Positions 15,396-19,856 of a stretch of DNA of 19,856 nucleotides are shown in pieces; position 1 is the first letter of the stretch, and the number at the start of each line of letters is the position of its first letter. The DNA comes from Chitinophagaceae bacterium UBA4857 (lineage in GTDB: Bacteria > Bacteroidota > Bacteroidia > Chitinophagales > Chitinophagaceae). Made by a program: the position numbers and the translations under genes. Under the pieces are notes generated by a model. That model was not told the origin of the DNA. It saw nothing but the letters and a program-made list of their open reading frames with translations, and made no database searches. The stretch is taken from the NCBI GenBank assembly GCA_002399735.1, contig DHEF01000052.1, forward strand, positions 1 to 19,856, read 5' to 3'.

Positions 15396-15440
15396 TTTCA
15401 CGGACTTTCGGACATTCGGTCTTTCCGACTTCTTTCTGCT

Positions 15441-15571
15441 GATTAGCGATATGCAGTACCACCGACAAGTCGGGGTGCACCTTGCACAGTGGTGAGTAAT
15501 GTTACAGGTGCACAAGAGTGCGACGCAAGGGACGATGCATCAGGGAACTGAAGCCGGTAACATAAAAAAAG
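15441..15571 (+). repeat. Composite dispersed repeat, unit 2
   Basis: Blocks in order: gattagcgatatgcagtac (15441-15459), a hairpin ccgac-aa-gtcgg, and a 55-base core ending gtgcgacgcaa (15475-15529). Then come gcaagggacgat (15525-15536) and ggtaacataaaaaaag (15556-15571). The end blocks recur inverted at 6810-6934. The core recurs inverted at 19736-19790, with 51 of 55 positions identical by hand count. It sits in the divergent gap between the thioredoxin-fold and kinase genes. Confidence 0.7.
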
Positions 15572-15600
15572 AACACCCTGTAGTTTAATAGCTTATTGTT

Positions 15601-15608
15601 TATTTTCG
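15601..15608 (+). promoter_or_regulatory. Bacteroidota-type -7 element of the HipA-like kinase gene
   Basis: tattttcg, followed by ca, matches TAnnTTTG with one change and is the same string found upstream of the VOC gene. It lies 17 bases before the ATG at 15626. This excludes the in-frame TTG at 15596 as a start, because that codon precedes the promoter. The transcript leader would be very short, about 10-15 nucleotides. Confidence 0.5.
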
Positions 15609-15625
15609 CATTTATTGTATTAAAA

Positions 15626-16423
15626 ATGGCATCAACAAGTAATGAAATAAGAACGGTAGCCGTAACACGTTACGTAACGCCTTTGCGGGAAGGAGGTTCG
15701 TTGCCGGCCATTGCCGAAGCGGATGACGGCTTTTTGTATGCGTTAAAATTTTTTGGCGCAGGGCAGGGTGTAAAAGCATTGGTGGCAGATTTAATTGGCG
15801 GCGAGCTGGCCAGATTATTAGGATTAAAAGTACCTGAAATTGTTTTTGCCAACCTGGACGAAGCCTTTGGCCGCAGTGAAGGCGACGAGGAAATACAGGA
15901 ACTGTTACGTAAAAGCGAAGGGTTAAACCTTGCCTTGCATTATTTAAGCGGTGCTATTAGCTACGACCCCACAGTGGATAAAGTGGATGCCATAACCGCA
16001 TCGAAAATTGTATGGCTGGATAGTTTAATTACCAATGTGGACAGAACGGCACGCAATGTAAATATGTTAAGCTGGAATAAGGACTTGTGGCTTATAGATC
16101 ATGGTGCGGCTTTATATTTTCATCACTCCTGGCCCGATTGGGAAAAAGCATCTACACAACCTTTTGCAGCAATAAAAGACCATGTGCTATTACCCATAGC
16201 TTCGGCCATTGACGAAGTAAGTGAATTTATTAAAACAACTTTAACCCCGGAATCCATACAAACTATTGTAAATGCTATACCCGAAGTATGGCTGCTGGAT
16301 TATGCTTACAGCACTACGCCTGAGGAAAGCCGAAAAATTTATTTTGACTTTTTAACAAACAGGTTAAACCATTCCGAAATTTTTATAAAAGAAGCACAAC
16401 ATGCAAGAACGTCACTTATATGA
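15626..16423 (+). CDS. Compact HipA-like protein kinase (HipA_2 type)
   Basis: A 265-residue predicted Ser/Thr-type kinase with the HipA/PI3K-like fold. Visible motifs: ALKFFGAGQG with ATP-contacting Lys41; LIGGELARLLGLKVPE with Glu60; TNVDRTARNVNML with catalytic Asp139-Arg140 and metal-binding Asn144; and LWLIDHGAAL with Asp158 as the DFG-equivalent. It is far shorter than E. coli HipA (about 440 residues), lacks the N-terminal subdomain that contacts HipB, and no HTH antitoxin gene is adjacent. Instead its last 23 bases overlap the start of the DUF3037 gene, so the two should be translationally coupled. This pairing recurs in many bacteria as I recall. Substrate and physiological role are unknown; a toxin, a regulator, or an enzyme acting on the DUF3037 protein are all possible. 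Start: ATG at 15626, just after a promoter element. Confidence 0.85.
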   Translation: MASTSNEIRTVAVTRYVTPLREGGSLPAIAEADDGFLYALKFFGAGQGVKALVADLIGGELARLLGLKVPEIVFANLDEAFGRSEGDEEIQELLRKSEGLNLALHYLSGAISYDPTVDKVDAITASKIVWLDSLITNVDRTARNVNMLSWNKDLWLIDHGAALYFHHSWPDWEKASTQPFAAIKDHVLLPIASAIDEVSEFIKTTLTPESIQTIVNAIPEVWLLDYAYSTTPEESRKIYFDFLTNRLNHSEIFIKEAQHARTSLI

Positions 16424-16784
16424 GTATGCGGTAATACGCATTGTGCCTCGTATAGAAAGGGAGGAGTTTATTAACGTAGGTGTAATACTGTATTGCCGCG
16501 ACCAAAAGTTTTTGGGCACTAAAATTAGTTTTAATGCCGAGCGATTAAAAGCATTATGTCCGTTAACGGATACTACAACTGTGTTATCACACTTGCAGGC
16601 CTTTGAACAAATTGCCAATGGCATTGCCGTTGGTAGTCCTATTGCTAAATTAGATCTTGCATCAAGGTTCCGTTGGTTATCTGCCACACGCAGTACCATT
16701 ATACAAACCTCTAAAGTGCACAGTGGTTTATCTGCCAACGCAGCACAAACCTTAGTTCAATTACACGATAAATTAATTGGTTAG
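16401..16784 (+). CDS. DUF3037-family protein, partner of the HipA-like kinase
   Basis: A 127-residue cytoplasmic protein with the DUF3037 signature: YEYAVIRIVPRIEREEFINV at 7-26, continuing GVILYC, then SRFRWLSATRSTIIQTSKVH at 88-107 and SGL. No catalytic residue set is recognisable. The invariant Arg/Glu pattern in the first motif and the RFRW/RST stretch suggest a nucleotide- or phosphate-contacting surface, which is inference only. The ATG lies inside the kinase gene in another frame (23-base overlap), a strong sign of coupled expression in a fixed ratio. The stop codon overlaps the stop of the convergent AsmA-like gene. There is no membrane segment or signal peptide. Function is not established; roles as regulator, antitoxin or substrate of the kinase remain open. 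Confidence 0.88.
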   Translation: MQERHLYEYAVIRIVPRIEREEFINVGVILYCRDQKFLGTKISFNAERLKALCPLTDTTTVLSHLQAFEQIANGIAVGSPIAKLDLASRFRWLSATRSTIIQTSKVHSGLSANAAQTLVQLHDKLIG

Positions 16785-18496
16785 TGGCCGTCCTGCGGTT
16801 TCTCTTTCATTTCCATACCGGCAGTTTTCATTACGGCTTCCAGTATGCCTTTAGCAATTAAAGTAAAAATAGAACGGTTGGTGTCGCGCTGGTAATCTAT
16901 AGCTTCAACCCGGGCAGGTTTATTGCCGGATGGGTTATTACTTTTTATAAGCGTATTAGCCACCAGGGTTAATATCGGTTTCTTCTTGGTATCGCCATCT
17001 TCATCCGGTTTTTTTAATAAAGCTACTTTTGCATCTTCGTACAAAATTTTAAGCTGGCCGGTCATTTTATAATCATCACCCTTGGTATTTAACCAAAGGC
17101 TATTGATGGTACCTTTGTTTATTTTTATACTGGCAAGTGCCTCGGTAATGGGTGAGGCTGTTGTGGCCGACATGGTTCCTAAATTTGCTTCAATATCAAA
17201 ACGGCCATTAGGGTTACCTAAGTAAAAAGTCCATTTTGTATCCAAATTACCGGCATTTAAAAACTTAGTTTTTAAGTTAGCAACAGCCAGGTTGTTTTTT
17301 TCAAGACTATCTTTTATGTTGGTTAAATTAGTAATGCTGCCGTTAGTACCGGCAAATTGTACGGCAGCTTTTTGTTTGGTCTTATAACTTTTCTCTTTGT
17401 ATTCAATCATTACATTACTTACCAGTAATTGTTTTATAAAAATAGGTAGGGGGGCTTGGGTAAGCATTTGGTGCGGGTAGGTGCCCACACGGTTTTTCTT
17501 GTCTCTCAAAAAGTTTTTATCACGATAAATTTTTAGTGTTCCGTTAGGTATAATTAGTTTTTCGGCTATTATTTTTTCCTCCGATAATTGGTTAAATGAA
17601 ATGTTTTGTAATTGTAAATTGGCAACCTGTACATCAAACCTGTCGCCTTGAAAGGGCAACTTATGCGGGAAAGTAGCTTCGTCGTACTGCGGAATAGCTT
17701 TTACACTTTTCATTCCCAGATTTTGTTGTTCACTATTAATACTAAGGCCGGCCACCACAAACTTGTACAGGTTATCTTTTGTTTTCCACTGGGCACTGTC
17801 AATTTCGGCACTAATATGCCGGGCAAATATAATACGGGTAGTATCGGCATTGGCTGCGCTGTCCACTGCTACATCCGACAGTAAAATATTAGCGTTTGAT
17901 ACCTTTACAATGGCCTCTTTATCACCCAGTCTTTTGGTAAGAAGGGTTACTCCCGCCAGTTCAATCGTATCAATTTTAATAAGATTTAAGTTACCCAGTA
18001 ACTGTTGGTACAATTTACTGGTAGGTATGTTTTTGGCCGAATCGCTGCCCAAACCGGTGTAAGTAATGCTTATAGCGGCATTGGTGATTTTTATTTTATT
18101 GCCAATAATCTCTTTGTTTAACAAAGCTGCCGGTGTTTTTACACCCGTTACATACAGTAGCGGAATGTTAATATCAAATAAAATATTAGGAGCTTCGTTC
18201 AACTTTTTTAAGCTGTCAAATTTCAAGCTATCGGAAATAAGACTGATGTTTTTTATACTCAGGTTTCCGTTTACCTCGTCGAGGCTCAGGTCGTCGTATT
18301 TTAGTTTGTATAAACCGTTCGATTTGTTTTCTATCAGGCCGGTAATTTCCTGCTCAATAATTTTGTGTTTATGCACATTCCAATAATAAATACCGGCAGT
18401 AATTACCAGTACTATAATCCCCAGAATACTAAATGCAATAATTTTTCCCTTTGGGGTAGAAGTCTGTTTGCGCAATCGTTTTACTAGTCCTTTCAT
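16781..18496 (-). CDS. AsmA-like / DUF748-type membrane-anchored envelope protein
   Basis: A 571-residue protein with a basic N-terminus and one membrane helix at about 18-39 (GKIIAFSILGIIVLVITAGI), so most of it should lie in the periplasm. The rest shows the repeating beta-strand pattern of AsmA-like proteins: YDDLSLDEVNGNLSIKNISL near 67-86, VANLQLQNISFNQL, and late WLNTKGDDYKMTGQLKILYEDAKVAL. Proteins of this superfamily form long grooves that help move lipids between the membranes or govern outer-membrane assembly; for this member that is inference. The end is charged (MKEKPQDGH). It is transcribed towards the kinase/DUF3037 operon and overlaps its last four bases, with no terminator between. 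Divergent from the permease gene over a 94-base gap that shows no clear promoter consensus. Confidence 0.72.
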   Translation of the reverse strand: MKGLVKRLRKQTSTPKGKIIAFSILGIIVLVITAGIYYWNVHKHKIIEQEITGLIENKSNGLYKLKYDDLSLDEVNGNLSIKNISLISDSLKFDSLKKLNEAPNILFDINIPLLYVTGVKTPAALLNKEIIGNKIKITNAAISITYTGLGSDSAKNIPTSKLYQQLLGNLNLIKIDTIELAGVTLLTKRLGDKEAIVKVSNANILLSDVAVDSAANADTTRIIFARHISAEIDSAQWKTKDNLYKFVVAGLSINSEQQNLGMKSVKAIPQYDEATFPHKLPFQGDRFDVQVANLQLQNISFNQLSEEKIIAEKLIIPNGTLKIYRDKNFLRDKKNRVGTYPHQMLTQAPLPIFIKQLLVSNVMIEYKEKSYKTKQKAAVQFAGTNGSITNLTNIKDSLEKNNLAVANLKTKFLNAGNLDTKWTFYLGNPNGRFDIEANLGTMSATTASPITEALASIKINKGTINSLWLNTKGDDYKMTGQLKILYEDAKVALLKKPDEDGDTKKKPILTLVANTLIKSNNPSGNKPARVEAIDYQRDTNRSIFTLIAKGILEAVMKTAGMEMKEKPQDGH

Positions 18497-18590
18497 ATTA
18501 TTGGTGGCTTTAAGAAAGTATATACCATAATGATACCGAAAATTGTTGGTACACTTTTTTCTATATAAATTTAATAATTAATAAAAAAGT

Positions 18591-19676
18591 ATGCCATCCT
18601 TCAACAACCGAATCAGACAAGTGCTCCTGCTAGGCATTTTGTTGTTTTTAATTTTTGTAATAATAAAAGAGCTTTTCTCTTTCCTACCCGGCATTTTGGG
18701 TGCTATCACCTTTTATATACTCAGCCGGCGGCAATATTTCATTTTTATTTATAAGAAAAACATGAAAAAAGCCCGTGCTGCCTGGTTGTTCATATTGTTT
18801 TACCTTATACTAATTGGCATTCCCTTTTACCTGGCCATTACTTTAATCAGTCCAAAAATAAATGCTGTATTGGCTAATCCGGAAGAAGTAATGCAAACCA
18901 TACAACAAAACATTACCACGGTACAGCAAAAAGTGGGGGTCGATCTGGTTTCCAAAGAATCGTTAAACAAAGGCTTAAATGCCGTGGCCGATTTTTTACC
19001 CGGTATGTTAAACAGCACTGCCATGTTGGTTACCAACCTAGCCATTATGTTATTCCTGCTATATTTTATGCTCATAAATGGGCGTGAGATGGAAAAATAT
19101 TTAAACCGCGTAACGCCATTAAAACAACAAAATATAAATAAACTGGCTTACGAAACCAAGCGGGTGGTAAAAGCCAATGCATTAGGCATACCACTTATAT
19201 CCATTATTCAGGGTTTGGTTGCAACCGTAGGTTATTTAATATTTGGTGTTGGCGATTGGGGGTTGTGGGGCTTTCTAACCGGTGTGTTTGCATTCTTCCC
19301 CGTTGTTGGTACTGCCATTGTGTGGATACCGTTGGTGTTATTTACATTCGCAACTGGCGAAACCTGGCAAGGTGTGGGCTTATTATTGTACAGTGTAATT
19401 ATTACCGGTAATGTAGATTATGTAGCCCGTGTTTCCTTACTAAAACGTCTTGGCGATGTACATCCCGTAATTACCATCATGGGTGTATTGGTAGGTTTAA
19501 ATTTATTTGGTTTTATCGGTCTGGTATTTGGTCCCTTGTTAATTAGTTATCTATTGGTGTTGTTCGAAATTTATATGAACGAATTTGTCGATCCGGAACT
19601 ATGTGTCGATCTCAACGAGCATGTACCTGCCGCCGCAGAGTCGCCGGGTAACGAAGAATTGAAAGATGGAAAATAA
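18591..19676 (+). CDS. AI-2E family permease (PerM/YdiK-type membrane protein)
   Basis: A 361-residue inner-membrane protein with about eight helices: two near the N-terminus (10-50), one at about 64-86, then a soluble loop (90-140) with NPEEVMQTIQQNITTVQQKVG. The remaining helices run from about 143 to 325. Family landmarks include KRVVKANALGIPLISIIQGLVA, GLWGFLTGVFAFFPVVGTAIVWIP, and the late HPVITIMGVLVGLNLFGFIGLV followed by FGPLL. The family was named for a proposed autoinducer-2 exporter, but other members act as Na+(Li+)/H+ antiporters or have unknown cargo, so no substrate is claimed. The C-terminal tail is acidic and soluble. It stands alone after a divergent promoter region; no clear intrinsic terminator follows before the repeat at 19736. 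Confidence 0.9.
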   Translation: MPSFNNRIRQVLLLGILLFLIFVIIKELFSFLPGILGAITFYILSRRQYFIFIYKKNMKKARAAWLFILFYLILIGIPFYLAITLISPKINAVLANPEEVMQTIQQNITTVQQKVGVDLVSKESLNKGLNAVADFLPGMLNSTAMLVTNLAIMLFLLYFMLINGREMEKYLNRVTPLKQQNINKLAYETKRVVKANALGIPLISIIQGLVATVGYLIFGVGDWGLWGFLTGVFAFFPVVGTAIVWIPLVLFTFATGETWQGVGLLLYSVIITGNVDYVARVSLLKRLGDVHPVITIMGVLVGLNLFGFIGLVFGPLLISYLLVLFEIYMNEFVDPELCVDLNEHVPAAAESPGNEELKDGK

Positions 19677-19735
19677 TTACAACTTAGCGACTAGATTTTT
19701 TGTCAGTCAGCAGCGGTAATACTAATCAGCTTTTG

Positions 19736-19815
19736 TTGCGACGCACTCTTGTGCACCTGTAACTTTACTCACCACTGTGTAAGGTGTACCCCCCGATGCA
19801 TCGGGGTGGTGCTGC
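19736..19815 (-). repeat. Composite dispersed repeat, unit 3 (core plus a different hairpin)
   Basis: Read on the minus strand: gcagcaccacc, a perfect 16-bp palindrome ccccgatgcatcgggg (19791-19806), then a core almost identical to 15475-15529, including cagtggtgagtaa, gttacaggtgcacaagagtg and cgcaa. In unit 2 the palindrome position is filled by ccgac-aa-gtcgg instead. The right part, 19816-19856, shows no gene. Confidence 0.7.
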
Positions 19816-19856
19816 TTCAACGCGAAGCATCAATGAGGCTAATCCAATAACTAATA

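Noticed and set aside
15596..15625. TTG start ten codons upstream for the HipA-like kinase
   Set aside because: The codons cover the TATTTTCG promoter element, and homology-like sequence begins only after the ATG at 15626.
15626..16784. Classical HipBA toxin-antitoxin operon
   Set aside because: There is no HTH HipB-like gene before the kinase, and the kinase lacks the N-terminal HipA region. The partner is a DUF3037 protein instead.

Overview
The window reads as chromosomal DNA from a low-GC member of the Bacteroidota, most likely a Chitinophagaceae-type bacterium; the family placement is inference. The support is a SusC/SusD pair followed by a DUF5689 lipoprotein, start codons that mostly lack Shine-Dalgarno sequences, promoter-like TAnnTTTG/TAnnTTCG elements, and several palindromic intergenic repeat families typical of this phylum. 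There are eleven intact protein genes and the tail of one transposase. I see no tRNA, rRNA or CRISPR array.

Layout. 1-87: last codons and right end of an IS5-type insertion sequence. 168-2426 (-): membrane pyrophosphatase, K+-dependent by its motif. 2430-2987: promoter, one large hairpin, a CACAGAG-type repeat and two duplicated intrinsic terminators. 2988-4460 (-): periplasmic Xaa-Pro aminopeptidase-like M24B peptidase. 4611-4711: REP-like inverted repeat with one arm interrupted. 4770-6762 (+): a short-chain dehydrogenase and a double VOC-domain protein, the latter with its own promoter and terminator. 6770-7909: a 1.1 kb gene-free gap packed with hairpins and nested inverted repeats. 7910-14239 (+): three-gene outer-membrane uptake operon (SusC, SusD-like, DUF5689) closed by a strong terminator. 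14300-14640: a repeat copy, a second CACAGAG element and a terminator for the next gene. 14639-15226 (-): monothiol thioredoxin-fold protein. 15300-15600: repeats. 15626-16784 (+): compact HipA-like kinase overlapping a DUF3037 gene. 16781-18496 (-): AsmA-like membrane-anchored protein, convergent with and overlapping the DUF3037 gene. 18591-19676 (+): AI-2E family permease. 19736-19815: another dispersed repeat copy.

How the genes work together. The SusC/SusD/DUF5689 genes form one uptake unit: a TonB-dependent barrel, its surface lid and an accessory lipoprotein. No carbohydrate-active enzyme, sigma/anti-sigma pair or hybrid sensor is adjacent, so the ligand is unknown. The HipA-like kinase and DUF3037 protein are almost certainly co-translated and are the best candidate for a little-characterised functional module. 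The other genes look like independent housekeeping or envelope functions. The non-coding DNA is unusually structured: the same repeat modules recur in different gaps with conserved ends and exchanged hairpin interiors.
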